Positions 8,460 to 17,993 are shown, numbered from the stretch's first letter. The stretch is DNA of 64,000 nucleotides from Echinicola marina (GCF_020463795.1 NZ_CP080025.1:2601501-2665500), one strand, 5' to 3'. Numbers and translations: made by a program. The notes: generated by a model not told the origin, from the sequence alone.

Positions 8460-10037
8460 CTACTTAATGACCGGTTCCGGGTGAGTATCGGGATGAAATG
8501 GATCATAGAAGTACAATCCATCATTTTTATACAAGCGGAAGTGGTTTTTGACCCTGAGACTGAAATCCTCATAATTTTTATTGTTCTTATGATTCCAGAC
8601 AGCTTCTGCCATTGCCGCAATTCTAGGAAATACAAGAAAATCCAATCTCTCCTCATGGGAAACTGTTTCTGTCCATAGATTAGCTTGGAAGCCAAGAATT
8701 AAGTCTTTTTTACTTTCTGGAATGTTAAATTCGGAGAGGTCAAATTCATAAACCCTTTGAAGTGGATTGAAGTTACCACCCCATTTTCTGCCATTTCGGT
8801 GTGTTTCATCTTGGACAAAGTCAAAATATAAAGGTATTCTAGGGCATATTACAGTGGGGATATTATGTTCCATTAGTTTGGACAATTGTTCGGGTTTATC
8901 ATGTCTCCACCAAAAAAGTATGCTTTTTTCAGTGGGCAACCCAGCTTCAGCCATTTCGTCCCAAGCCAAAATTTTATTGTTAAGCGAGAACAGGGAGTCG
9001 GCCATTCTTTTTATAAAATAATCTTCGACTTCTTTTAAACTGCTCAAATTTTCTTTCTGTCTAAGTTTACTGATCAATGGGTCGCTGGCCCATTTTTGGT
9101 TGCCAAAGCTGACCTCATCGCCTCCCAAATGGATCATTTGGCTTGGGAAAAGGACATCTATTTCGCGAAGGATATCTGTCAAGTATTGGTAGGTAGCTTC
9201 TTTTCCCGGATGAAAGGTGAATTCAGGATGCTTTTCAGAGCCTCCTCCACTAAATTCAGGATAGGCCCTGTTAGCGGCAGTAGCATGCCCAGGCATGTCT
9301 ATTTCTGGAATTACCTCTATTTTTCTTTCTTGTGCGTATTGGACAATTTCCTTGATTTCTTCTTGGGTGTAATATTGGCTCGGAGTGAATGGGTTGATAT
9401 GATCGCCTATTCCACCAACCAGGCCAAGTTTTGGGTATTTCTGAATTTCAATTCTCCAACCGGGCGCATCGGTAAGGTGCCAGTGGAATTTGTTAAGCTT
9501 ATAATAAGCCATCCAGTCCAAGATTGATTTAACTTTTTCTTTACCAAAAAAATGTCTGGATTCATCAAGCATAAAACCTCTCCAAGCATATTCAGGGCGG
9601 TCCTTGATATCCCAAGTTGCTATGTGGAATTCCGACCCTTGGCTTTTGGCTTGATCGATGATTTGCAGCAAAGATACTATTCCATAAAATATGCCATTTT
9701 CATCATTTGAGGTGATTTGGATTTGTTCTGGCCTAATGGATAATTTATATCCATCATTTTCTGTGGAGGATGTTTTTAAAATAATTTTAGCGGCCTCTGT
9801 GTTCCTTTGAGTCAAAGAAAGGGGAAGTTGTTGCTTTTTAAGCAACTCTTTTTGGAGGAAATGGGCTTCGTCTTTTAAGTCTTCATTTACATATTGAATG
9901 GCGGTATTTTTATTTAGAACAAATAGAGCTGTGCCACCTTCAAAGGAGAGCGGTGTAGGGATAACAGGAGGTGTTTCTTGTGCAAATGCGAATTGCAAAA
10001 GAAGATTGGAGAGAAATAGGAGCTTAAATATTTTCAT
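8460..10037 (-). CDS. Beta-N-acetylhexosaminidase (GH20)
   Basis: This 525-residue exported exo-glycosidase removes terminal GlcNAc or GalNAc from oligosaccharides. It has a signal peptide cut after QFAFA, no lipobox, and is probably periplasmic. An N-terminal GH20b domain (about 25-150, VIPTPLSFE...) precedes the TIM barrel, which starts at YAWRGFMLDESRHF. Diagnostic motifs are KFHWHLTDAPGWRIEI, PEIDMPGHA and the catalytic Asp-Glu pair in HLGGDEV (about residue 305). Trp residues of the active site are present (FWWRHD, NLWTE). It lies 79 bases downstream of the GH88 gene on the same strand. With GH88 and the sulfatases it would strip amino sugars from a sulfated uronate-containing glycan. 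Confidence 0.95.
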   Translation of the reverse strand: MKIFKLLFLSNLLLQFAFAQETPPVIPTPLSFEGGTALFVLNKNTAIQYVNEDLKDEAHFLQKELLKKQQLPLSLTQRNTEAAKIILKTSSTENDGYKLSIRPEQIQITSNDENGIFYGIVSLLQIIDQAKSQGSEFHIATWDIKDRPEYAWRGFMLDESRHFFGKEKVKSILDWMAYYKLNKFHWHLTDAPGWRIEIQKYPKLGLVGGIGDHINPFTPSQYYTQEEIKEIVQYAQERKIEVIPEIDMPGHATAANRAYPEFSGGGSEKHPEFTFHPGKEATYQYLTDILREIDVLFPSQMIHLGGDEVSFGNQKWASDPLISKLRQKENLSSLKEVEDYFIKRMADSLFSLNNKILAWDEMAEAGLPTEKSILFWWRHDKPEQLSKLMEHNIPTVICPRIPLYFDFVQDETHRNGRKWGGNFNPLQRVYEFDLSEFNIPESKKDLILGFQANLWTETVSHEERLDFLVFPRIAAMAEAVWNHKNNKNYEDFSLRVKNHFRLYKNDGLYFYDPFHPDTHPEPVIK

Positions 10038-10060
10038 TGTGGATAGATGGTAAAAAGGAA

Positions 10061-10098
10061 AAAAGCTGACAAAACAGGAATTGTTGGTGTCAGCTTTT
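10061..10098 (-). terminator. Intrinsic terminator between the GH88 and GH20 genes
   Basis: AAAAGCTGAC (10061-10070) pairs with GTCAGCTTTT (10089-10098) around an 18-base loop. On the minus strand the stem is followed by a T-rich stretch. It lies after the GH88 stop and before the GH20 start, so GH20 is probably transcribed partly or wholly from its own promoter. Confidence 0.75.
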
Positions 10099-10116
10099 TA
10101 GTGTATTGAGAAAGGT

Positions 10117-11352
10117 CTAATTTAAAAACCAATCTTGGTATCGTTTTAATGCTTCTATATAATAATAATCGGCATAAGTCAGTGGTACATCGACCTCGGA
10201 ATTATGAGGTAGTGAACCTACGCTATGTTCTAGGATAAAACCTCCGTTTTTGCCAAGTTGGGCTTGGTATTTTTCTGAAGAAAGGCTAAGCAATATCTTT
10301 TCAGCAGCTGATTTATACCATTCTGCTTTTTTAGCGTCTTTGGTGTATTGGTTCAGTTCAAGCAGCGCGGAAGCATTGATGGCTGCAGCTGAAGCGTCTC
10401 GGTAAGTAGTGTCAGAAGCTGCAGCGTTGAAATCCCAATAGGGAACAAGGTCCTCAGGCATATTGGGGTGTTCTAGGGTAAAGGCAGCGATTTTTTCGGC
10501 CTGCTCCAAGTATTTTGGATCTTTGGTGTCTCTATACATCACTGTAAAACCATAAAGCCCCCATGACTGTCCTCTAGCCCAGGCAGAATCGTCTGCCAAG
10601 CCTTGGTGCGTTTTTTTCTGAATCACTTTGCCTGTTGTGGCATCGTAATCGATTACGTGATAGGAACTATTATCTTCTCTGAAATGGTTCAGTATAGTAC
10701 TGTCTGCATGCGACAAATTGATATTATAATATTTATTGTCTCCGCTTGCTTCTGATGCCCAAAAGAGAAATTCCAGGTTCATCATATTGTCTATGATCAC
10801 CGGGTAGCTCCATGTACCATGATCCCAAGATTTGATCAGGCCGGTTTCGGGATGGAAACGGGTAGCCAGTGATTCGGCACCTTGAAGCATGATATCTTTA
10901 TAATGTTCGTTTCCAGTAATCCTGTAAGCATTACCAAAACTGCAGTATAACATAAAGCCAAGGTCATGAGTGCCTTTATTGTCTTTTTCCTTTTCAAGTA
11001 TTTCCAGTTTTTGTTCTGCCAAGGCAAGCATGGAAGAATCTCCCGACATTTCAAATAGGTACAGTAAGGTGCCAGGGTAGAAGCCAGATGTCCACCATGA
11101 AGTCCCTGAGGGGATCAGTTTGTCTTCTTCTTTATTATAAGTCCTTGGCAGTTTATCCTCAGGAACTAGGCTGCCCAAGTGCTGGTACTGCTGCACAGAA
11201 AAATCAATATTTTTTTTGATGAAATCGGCATTGATGGAAGCAGCTTCGACTTTTTCATGGTCTTGTTGCTCATTACTTGATTTGGGGCCACATGAGTTCA
11301 AAAAGGTAGCTAAACCCAATGCGGACATGGTTAATGCTTGCTTGATTTTCAT
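10117..11352 (-). CDS. Unsaturated glucuronyl hydrolase-like lipoprotein (GH88)
   Basis: A 411-residue lipoprotein with lipobox FLNSC. The mature part is a GH88 alpha/alpha barrel, which hydrates the 4,5-unsaturated uronic acid left at the non-reducing end after polysaccharide-lyase cleavage. Family hallmarks are GTHDLGFMLY (the HDxGF Asp), DNMMNLEFLFWAS (the second catalytic Asp), DDSAWARGQSWGLYGF and PYWDFNA. Length fits the family. Its presence implies that lyase products (from chondroitin, hyaluronan, heparin, ulvan or similar) reach the periplasm, although no lyase gene is in this window. It is transcribed towards GH20. The leader carries a hairpin at 11440-11481. Confidence 0.92.
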   Translation of the reverse strand: MKIKQALTMSALGLATFLNSCGPKSSNEQQDHEKVEAASINADFIKKNIDFSVQQYQHLGSLVPEDKLPRTYNKEEDKLIPSGTSWWTSGFYPGTLLYLFEMSGDSSMLALAEQKLEILEKEKDNKGTHDLGFMLYCSFGNAYRITGNEHYKDIMLQGAESLATRFHPETGLIKSWDHGTWSYPVIIDNMMNLEFLFWASEASGDNKYYNINLSHADSTILNHFREDNSSYHVIDYDATTGKVIQKKTHQGLADDSAWARGQSWGLYGFTVMYRDTKDPKYLEQAEKIAAFTLEHPNMPEDLVPYWDFNAAASDTTYRDASAAAINASALLELNQYTKDAKKAEWYKSAAEKILLSLSSEKYQAQLGKNGGFILEHSVGSLPHNSEVDVPLTYADYYYIEALKRYQDWFLN

Positions 11353-11439
11353 TGGTTAAATTATTTGTTCTTGGAATAGTTGTTTGTATTAGATGATAAT
11401 TTTTTCGCCACCCGACGTCTTTTTTAAAAAGATCACTGT

Positions 11440-11481
11440 AAGGGGAATCTTCAGATAATCCTTACCTGAAGGCCCCTTTTT
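11440..11481 (+). terminator. Plus-oriented terminator hairpin in the leader region of GH88
   Basis: AAGGGG (11440-11445) pairs with CCCCTT (11473-11478), and CTTCAG (11449-11454) pairs with CTGAAG (11466-11471), with a small internal loop and then a T tract. The polarity suits plus-strand transcription, yet no plus-strand gene ends just upstream. It may stop antisense transcription across GH88 or act in the GH88 leader. Confidence 0.7.
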
Positions 11482-11578
11482 CATTGGGCTAATATATAAC
11501 TTTTATTAGTTTCTCTCCATATCGTTTTGTTTTATTGTATGTTGAAAATATTTGGTAAGATATCGAAAATTTTAATAA

Positions 11579-11949
11579 ATGAATGATAAAGTATTGTTGG
11601 TGCTGCATTGCAAGAGGGCGTCATGGTCAGCTTTTTTGGATGGCGATGATCAGGCTCTTGAAGTAGTTAATTCCAATAATATCGATGGATTATATAAATT
11701 ATGGGCAATAGTGTTCAGGATGTGTTTTTTCATCTGATAGACGGCTGGGATAAATTGAGTCCATCCAAATCAGTGAAAGGGTATTTGTTTGCTTGTCTTA
11801 GGAGAGGTTAGTTGGAAACTTTTCAAAAATAAAAGAAGGAAGTGGATATGTGCTTGGAGGAAGAATAGGCGTTTTTTATTTCCGTAGATGTTCTGGAAGA
11901 GGACCTATGACTTTGATTTCAATTAATTAAAATTATCGATAAGGAATAG
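11579..11949 (+). pseudogene. Decayed ECF sigma-70 factor gene
   Basis: An ATG at 11579 opens a frame reading MNDKVLLVLHC...ASWSAFLDGDDQAL ... LYKLW, the start of an ECF sigma factor (compare the intact copy at 23619, ELWGNIVRGDRESFARVY...LYRYG). After a frame change and a small gap, 11713-11808 reads VQDVFFHLIDGWDKLSPSKS then VKGYLFACLRR, which matches sigma region 2 (IQDVLHDVFVHVW...YLFTTFRR). Further frameshifts and stops follow, with sigma-like pieces KLFKNKRRK, KEVDMCLEEE and FFISVDVLEEDL. Region 4 is not recognisable. This is a relic of a third sigma factor next to the intact one at 12432. The start codon is preserved, so the decay may be fairly recent. Confidence 0.75.
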
Positions 11950-12279
11950 GTTTGAAAACAGGGGATTTATTAAAAAGAGTAAAGGGAATTTTATCTGCTA
12001 TGATGAACCTGAAATAATAACTAGGGACAAGCTTAAATTAGGGCGTGAAGACAGGGCGTTAATCCTGATGAAATATTCAGAAGAAAAATTGGTTGTGGAT
12101 ATTAAAGGAAATGAAAGGTTATAGTGGGCGAAGTTCATGAGGAAAATGAAGTGTTTAGAATAAATTTTGTTCAGAAAGAGGTTAATAATAGTGATGAATG
12201 GCGAATTTATGTGATTGTTGAGCGACTATTTTATTTTTATAAAAATACCTTGATGGATTGCGGAAAATATAATATCTGA
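11927..12279 (+). pseudogene. Unrecognised broken reading frame after the sigma relic
   Basis: From 11927 to 12124 one frame is open without a start codon and reads FENRGFIKKSKGNF ... GREDRALILMKYSEEKLVVD, ending at TAG 12122-12124. A second frame beginning at 12124 continues directly with VGEVHEENEVFRINF ... WRIYVIVERLFYFYKN to a TGA at 12277-12279. The two pieces read like one protein joined by a frameshift. I do not recognise the family. It could be the tail of the sigma relic or a separate dead gene. It may also be chance, so confidence is low. Confidence 0.35.
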
Positions 12280-12431
12280 TATGAATAATTATATTTGATT
12301 GTAAATAATTAAACAAAAGCTGTTTATTTTTTATCTGACTTTTGTAGTGGTTTATGTAATAAAACGAAATAATATGTTTTCGGTTTGTTTGATTTAGAGA
12401 AATTATATGTAAGTTTAGGGAGATAGTAGTT

Positions 12432-13022
12432 ATGCGATCACTCCCAGAACATACCGTAAATGAATTAGTTAACTTGCTTAGACAAGGTGAATTGCAAGCC
12501 TTTGATGAGTTATATTACAGGTTCTTGCCTAGGGTGCTGGGATTTGCTAAAACTTTTATTTGTGATCAGCAGGAGGCGGAAGAAGCAGTGCAGGAAGTTT
12601 TTATAAAAGTATGGGAGAAAAGGGCTTCGTTAAATTCTGAATTGAATTTTAAGAGCTACTTATTCGTTGCGGTTAAAAATCAAATTTACAACAAGATCAG
12701 GAGTGCCAAGAAGTTTGTAGATATAGCAGATATGGGGGCTGATATAGCTTCTTCAGAAATGCATGTTTATGATAAGCTTACCAATGAAGAATTGGAGCAA
12801 ACAGCCTTTGTTTTACTAGATCAATTGCCTCAAATTCAAAAGAAGGTTTTTACCTTAAATAAGTTGGATGGTTTGAGTCATAAGGAAATTGCAGCTATGT
12901 TGAATATTTCTGTCAGGACAGTGGAACATCATGTTTACTTAGCCAATAAACAATTAAAAGCCAATATGCTGCAGCATGCTTCAATGATTAATATCTTTTT
13001 GATCTTTTTGCTTAATGTTTAG
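12432..13022 (+). CDS. ECF-type RNA polymerase sigma factor (Bacteroidota sigma-70 family)
   Basis: This 196-residue sigma factor directs RNA polymerase to promoters of the linked SusC/SusD genes. Region 2 spans about residues 20-90 (ELYYRFLPRVLGFAKTFI...EAEEAVQEVFIKVWEKRASL...FKSYLFVAVKNQIYNKIR). Region 4 spans about 125-180 (LLDQLPQIQKKVFTLNKLDGLSHKEIAAMLNISVRTVEHHV), a complete helix-turn-helix. The C-terminus ends in a hydrophobic tail (MINIFLIFLLNV), often seen in this family. It is followed after 447 bases by the FecR-like anti-sigma gene and then SusC/SusD. Activity is expected to be released by a signal relayed from the SusC STN domain through FecR. Confidence 0.95.
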   Translation: MRSLPEHTVNELVNLLRQGELQAFDELYYRFLPRVLGFAKTFICDQQEAEEAVQEVFIKVWEKRASLNSELNFKSYLFVAVKNQIYNKIRSAKKFVDIADMGADIASSEMHVYDKLTNEELEQTAFVLLDQLPQIQKKVFTLNKLDGLSHKEIAAMLNISVRTVEHHVYLANKQLKANMLQHASMINIFLIFLLNV

Positions 13023-13469
13023 ATAGGCTGCTTTTTATCTTTTTGGATCATCTTAATGCTTTCACTTTAGGTTTTTATAAGGGATACTTGTCTCCTTACC
13101 AAAATAACATGGATATTCCAGGGCCCTCATTTCTAATAGTGTTGGAGATTGCCAAATGAGGAAAGCGAATGGGGCTGGATCATCATTTATTATTTCATGA
13201 GTTTGTACTCATGGTTTCATTTTATGAATGGCCTATAAGGGTATAATCAAAAAGATATTGTTGATTCTGAAAAAAAATACTAATATTTTTTAGTTGTATA
13301 ATTAGTTTTTTTGATTTTTTATTTTGTGATAGGCCTTTTTTGATGATTGTTTTGGTTTAAAATTCTTATATGGCCTTGGGGCTGGGTTTTTGTGTTAAAT
13401 TATTTTTAATATTTCGTTAAGTAGTTTTCTTTTTATAGGTGTATTACCTCAAAGAAGAAAGAGAACACC
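13023..13469 (+). other. Intergenic region between sigma factor and anti-sigma gene, no gene seen
   Basis: These 447 bases are AT-rich and closed by stops in all frames. A small perfect hairpin CATGAG / CTCATG with a six-base loop lies at about 13197-13214. The equivalent gap in the second module is only 126 bases. A separate promoter for the anti-sigma/SusC transcript could lie here, but I found no strong TAnnTTTG match. Confidence 0.3.
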
Positions 13470-14471
13470 GTGAATAAGGATAAACTCATAAGGTTTTTAA
13501 ATAATGAGGCTTCGCAGTCAGAGCGGCTTGAGGTAAGTAGATGGCTAGAGCAGCCTGGGGCCCAAGAGAAGTTGGATGCTTTGATAGAGGAATCCTGGGC
13601 TGAGACAGAAAATTGTGATAGCCCTGAAAATGCCGAGCAGATACTTCTTGGAATCCATCAAAAGATTAAGAAAGAGGGGGAGGAGCTCCCAAATAGTAAA
13701 CGAAGAGATATATGGTGGCCAGTGACAAAACTAGCAGCTTCATTGCTCCTTATGGCGCTATTATCAGTAGTGGTTTATCGACAGATCAACAATATGGATG
13801 AACCAGAGGTGATAGAGGAGTTGGTGGTTTATACAAAAGAGACCAAGAGTGGGCAGAAGCTAAAGTTGAGATTGCCCGATAGGACATTTGTGGTTTTAAA
13901 TGCCAACTCCTCCCTGAGTTATACCTCGGAATTTGGGAAGGAAATCCGTGAAGTCGAGCTTAAGGGAGAGGCCTTTTTTGAGATAGCTTCTGATGAGAAA
14001 AGGCCTTTCAAAGTGCGGACTGGTGACTTGGTGACTACTGCTCTAGGGACAGCCTTTAATGCCTATTCAAGAGAAGAGGAAATAGCTGTGGCCTTATCAG
14101 AAGGTAAAGTGATGGTAGAGCAATTGGATTTGGACGGCGAGGACAAGGAAGTGTTGCTTGCTCCAGGTCAAATGGCTAGTTATACTCCAGAAATAGATGC
14201 AAAAATTCAAATAGAGCAATTTGAACCTTTAAAAGTGATGGCTTGGAAAGAAGGTAAAATCAGGTTTAAGAGCAGTAGGTTGAGGGAGGTCGTTAATGAT
14301 CTGGAAAAATGGTACTGCATAGATATTGTGATGGAGAAAGGAGTGGGGCCTAACAGGAAGGTTTCAGGTTTGTTTGATAATGAGAGTTTGGATAATATTC
14401 TAAGAGGCCTTTCTTTTTCTCTAGGGATAAAATATGAAATACAAGAAAATAAAGTGGTGCTAAAAAAATAA
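13470..14471 (+). CDS. FecR-family anti-sigma factor
   Basis: This 333-residue inner-membrane anti-sigma protein has an N-terminal cytoplasmic sigma-binding part (1-85, RFLNNEASQSERLEVSRWLEQ), one membrane segment (about 90-105, LAASLLLMALLSVVVY), a periplasmic FecR domain (about 115-235, KLRLPDRTFVVLNANSSLSY ... VELKGEAFFEIA ... VTTALGTAFNAY) and a C-terminal DUF4974 domain (about 260-333) that contacts the STN domain of the cognate SusC. The start is a GTG at 13470, and AAAGAAGAAAGAG just upstream gives some purine-rich context. It sits between its sigma factor and the frameshifted SusC gene. If that SusC is non-functional, signalling through this protein may be lost. Confidence 0.94.
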   Translation: MNKDKLIRFLNNEASQSERLEVSRWLEQPGAQEKLDALIEESWAETENCDSPENAEQILLGIHQKIKKEGEELPNSKRRDIWWPVTKLAASLLLMALLSVVVYRQINNMDEPEVIEELVVYTKETKSGQKLKLRLPDRTFVVLNANSSLSYTSEFGKEIREVELKGEAFFEIASDEKRPFKVRTGDLVTTALGTAFNAYSREEEIAVALSEGKVMVEQLDLDGEDKEVLLAPGQMASYTPEIDAKIQIEQFEPLKVMAWKEGKIRFKSSRLREVVNDLEKWYCIDIVMEKGVGPNRKVSGLFDNESLDNILRGLSFSLGIKYEIQENKVVLKK

Positions 14472-14473
14472 AT

Positions 14474-14530
14474 ATGCCTATGAATAAAAAGACAGGACAG
14501 CCTTCCATCGCCAAATGAATAACTGTCCTG
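14474..14530 (+). promoter_or_regulatory. Hairpin and possible leader peptide between anti-sigma and SusC genes
   Basis: CAGGACAG (14493-14500) pairs perfectly with CTGTCCTG (14523-14530) around a 22-base loop, ending 40 bases before the SusC ATG. No T tract follows, so it is not a standard terminator. A short frame (ATG 14480, 12 codons, MNKKTGQPSIAK) runs through the left arm and ends inside the loop. A different hairpin lies in the same place in the second module (25402-25425), suggesting a leader-level control of SusC. Function is inferred. Confidence 0.45.
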
Positions 14531-14570
14531 AAAGTTTCAAGTGACTAACTTTAAAACATTTAACAAAACT

Positions 14571-17500
14571 ATGAAAAGAAAACTACTAGACCTAATCAAG
14601 ATGGTGTCTAAAAACCTGTTATATGGTGTAATCATCCAATGTATATTTCTGTCCTCACTGATGGCCAAGGAAGGAAATGCACAGATCAAGCCCTTGGATA
14701 AGGCCTTTGTGAAAGTAGATGGCCGGGAATGGACAGTAAGGGCACTGTTTGAAGAGATGGAAAGCAAGACAGACTATGTTTTTGTATATCCAGATGACGT
14801 AGTTGATAATAAACCTATGGTGAGTATTGGTAATGAAGAACTTTCAGTAGAGATGGTTCTTACAGAAATCGCCAAGACCACCGGACTAAAATTTAAGCAA
14901 GTCAATAATAGCGTTTATGTTGGAAGACAACGCGATATTGCAGTTGCTTTAGATAATGTGCGAAAAAGTGTATCAGGTAAAGTGACTTCAGCTAATGAGC
15001 CTGCGGGGATTCCGGGAGTTACAGTGAAAATTAAAGGAACCACAACTGGTACTATTACTGATATTGATGGTAAATATACTCTTGAAGTGCCTTCTGAGTC
15101 TTCTGTTTTGGTATTTAGTTCTATTGGTTATAAGACAATAGAACTAACAGTTGAATCTAGATCAGAAGTGAATGTGGTTTTGGAGGAAGATACCCAAGCT
15201 TTGGATGAAGTAGTGGTAGTTGGTTATGGACAACAAAAGAAAGCTAGTCTTACAGGAGCTGTTGCTTCCTTGAAATCAGAGGATTTAGTTCAAGTTCCTG
15301 CGGCTAATACATCACAGCTTTTAACAGGTAGAGTGCCTGGCTTAATTACTAAACAAACATCTTCATTACCTGGGGATGATGGCACTACCTTGAATATCAA
15401 GGGTTTCGGGTCTCCGTTGGTGTTGGTGGATGGAATTCAAATGAGTCTTAATGGCATCGATCCAAATGATATTGAAAGCATTTCAGTCTTAAAGGATGCT
15501 TCTGCTGCTGTTTATGGTGCCAGGGCAGGTAACGGGGTGATTTTGGTGACTACCAAAAGAGGTTCTTCAGACAAAGCTCGAATTAGCTACAACGGAAGTT
15601 ATACTTTACAGGAAGCGACAGCCTTTAGAAAACATGTTAATGTTGGAGAGTGGGCAGCTTTAATGAGAGAAGGTGAATTGAATTTGGGCATGAACCCAAC
15701 TTTTTCTGAAGAAGAGGTTGCTAAGTATCAAGCAGGTACAGAGCCTGGGTATACAGATAATAGATGGGTAGATGGTTTAATTGACAATTTCGCCCCAATG
15801 CAACAACATAACTTAAGTGTTTCACAAAAGAAGGATAACGTTAGATATTATACTTCTTTGGGTTATACCAATCAAGAAAGTGTATTCCGTTCTAGGGACT
15901 TTGATTATAGTAGAATAAATGTAAGATCTAATGTTGATGTAGATGTAAATAAGAATTTAAGTTTTGGCTTGGATTTGTCCTATCGAACTGAAAATACATC
16001 AAGACCTTTGGAAGATTTAGGTGTGATTTGGAATGATCTTCAAGTAGCCCAACCTAGATATCCGATTGCTTTAATGGATCCAACTAAAGTTCCATATACA
16101 GGTTTCAATGAAAGAAACCCTATTGCGAGGACTCAAAGGGATATTTATGGTAACTATGATTATAATCAGCAATTTTTTACAGGAATACTAAAAGGTGAAT
16201 ATAAAATTCCTGGTCTCGAAGGGTTGGCTGTTAGAGGTCAAATGAATGTCATGAACCGTACTCGATATACCAAAACGCTAAATACTCCATATGACTTGTA
16301 TGAGTACGATTATGCTACTGAAGAGTACATCCTAAAGTCTAGTAGTGGAACAGATATCCGTCTATCTGAAAGCACCAATAGATATTTACAGGTTTATCCA
16401 ATGTTGTCACTTAACTATGATAAAACTTTTGGGGACCATGTAGTAAGAGGCTTGTTGTTGACTGAATCCATTGAAACACATTCAAATAGTTTTTCAGCAA
16501 GTAGAAGGGATTTGATTTCGGCTGAAGTTCCTCAGTTGAGCACAGGAGGTGATCAAAATATTGGCGCTAGTGGAGGCGAGAGCGAAACAGGAAGATTGAG
16601 TTATGTAGGTAGAGGTAATTATGCTTACAAGGACAGATATCTTTTTGAAGCTACTTTCCGTTACGATGCCAATGCACAATTTGCCCCTGATACAAGATGG
16701 GGATTTTTTCCTAGTGTATCTGGTGCTTGGAGAATTTCTGATGAATCCTTTATGGATGCGAGCAACAATTGGTTAGATGATTTGAAACTAAGAGTTTCTT
16801 ATTCTCAGTTAGGTAATGATAGTAATATTACTGGATATCCTTATATCACTGGTTACGACATAGTTGGTGGAAGAGGGTATTTGATAGGAGATGTCTTAGA
16901 ACGCTCATTGAGATCAACAGGTATTCCTAACCTAGGAGTTACTTGGGAAAATATGACGATCTATAATATTGGTTTCGACTTTACTGCTTTCAAAGGTAAA
17001 TTGACTGTTGAAGCAGATTATTTTGACAGAACTAGAGAAGGTATCCTTGCTACTAGACAAAACTCACTTCCATCAACTGTGGGAGCAGTACTTCCTCAGG
17101 AGAACCTAAATAGTCAAAGAGTTAAAGGGTTTGAGGCAATGGCTAATTATAGAGGAAGAGTAGGGCTATGAATTTTACTATTTCACCTAACCTTACTTAT
17201 TCTAGGTCTGAATGGATTCATTTTGAAGAGCCTGAATACACAGATCCTGATGATATTAGGCTTTCACAGAGATCAGGAAATTATACTAATAGGCAATTTG
17301 GATATGTTTCTGACGGACTGTTTATGAGTCAGGAAGAGATTGAGAATCATCCAATTGATCAAGATGAAGTAGGGAATACTACATTGATACCAGGGGATAT
17401 TAAATATAAGGATTTGAACGGTGATGGTGTTATAACTAGTTTGGATAGAGCCGTAATTGGCAGAGGAGGTTTTCCTGATATGACTTATGGCTTGAATTTA

Positions 17501-17980
17501 AATGCAAGTTATAAGGGCTTTGTTTTGGATGTATTGTTCCAAGGTGCTTCCAAGTTTAATCTTATGGTAAGCGGATCTGCAAGGAATATGTTTGCTAATG
17601 GCTCAATTCCATTACAATACCAAGCTGACTACAGATGGACTCCTGATCCAAATAATCCAACTGTGAACATTAATCCAAATGCAAAATTACCAGGTGCAAC
17701 TATTGATGCTACAGCCAATAATAATGTTGCTTCAGATTTCTGGTTATTGGATGGTACATATATGAGGTTGAAAAACATCAATTTGGCTTACAATCTTAAG
17801 AGTGAGTGGACTAGCAAAATTGGTTTGAATAATGTACAGTTTTACTTATCTGGAACCAATCTGGTTACCTTTTCAAAATTAGGTATTTATAAGAATGCTT
17901 TAGATCCTGAAACACCTTCAGACCGTGGAAATTATCCACTTCACAGAAACTATACTTTAGGATTGAGATTTAGCCTTTAA
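14571..17980 (+). pseudogene. SusC/RagA TonB-linked outer-membrane receptor, reading frame broken near 17160
   Basis: Two overlapping frames together make one SusC-like receptor of about 1136 residues, which imports glycans with its SusD partner. The ATG at 14571 is preferred over GTG 14541 because it starts the signal peptide (NLLYGVIIQCIFLSSLMAKEGNAQ). Next come an STN signalling domain (about 45-110), a carboxypeptidase-regulatory-like domain (about 125-205), the SusC motif VVVVGYGQQKKASLTGAV, a TonB plug and the barrel. The first frame stops at TGA 17169-17171 after ANYRGRVGL. The barrel continues in another frame from 17168 (NFTISPNLTYSRSEW) to a normal end LGLRFSL at 17980. One extra base near the GGG at 17162-17164 would restore it. 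No standard slippery heptamer is present. It is either a real mutation or a sequencing indel. Confidence 0.88.
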
Positions 17981-17993
17981 AATTTGAAATACC

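Noticed and set aside
17150-17175. Programmed -1 frameshift as an explanation for the split SusC
   Set aside because: No X-XXY-YYZ heptamer and no downstream stem near the junction; a single-base loss is simpler.
17168-17980. The downstream SusC piece as an independent gene started by ATGA coupling
   Set aside because: It would be a barrel fragment without a signal peptide; a two-part SusC is not known.
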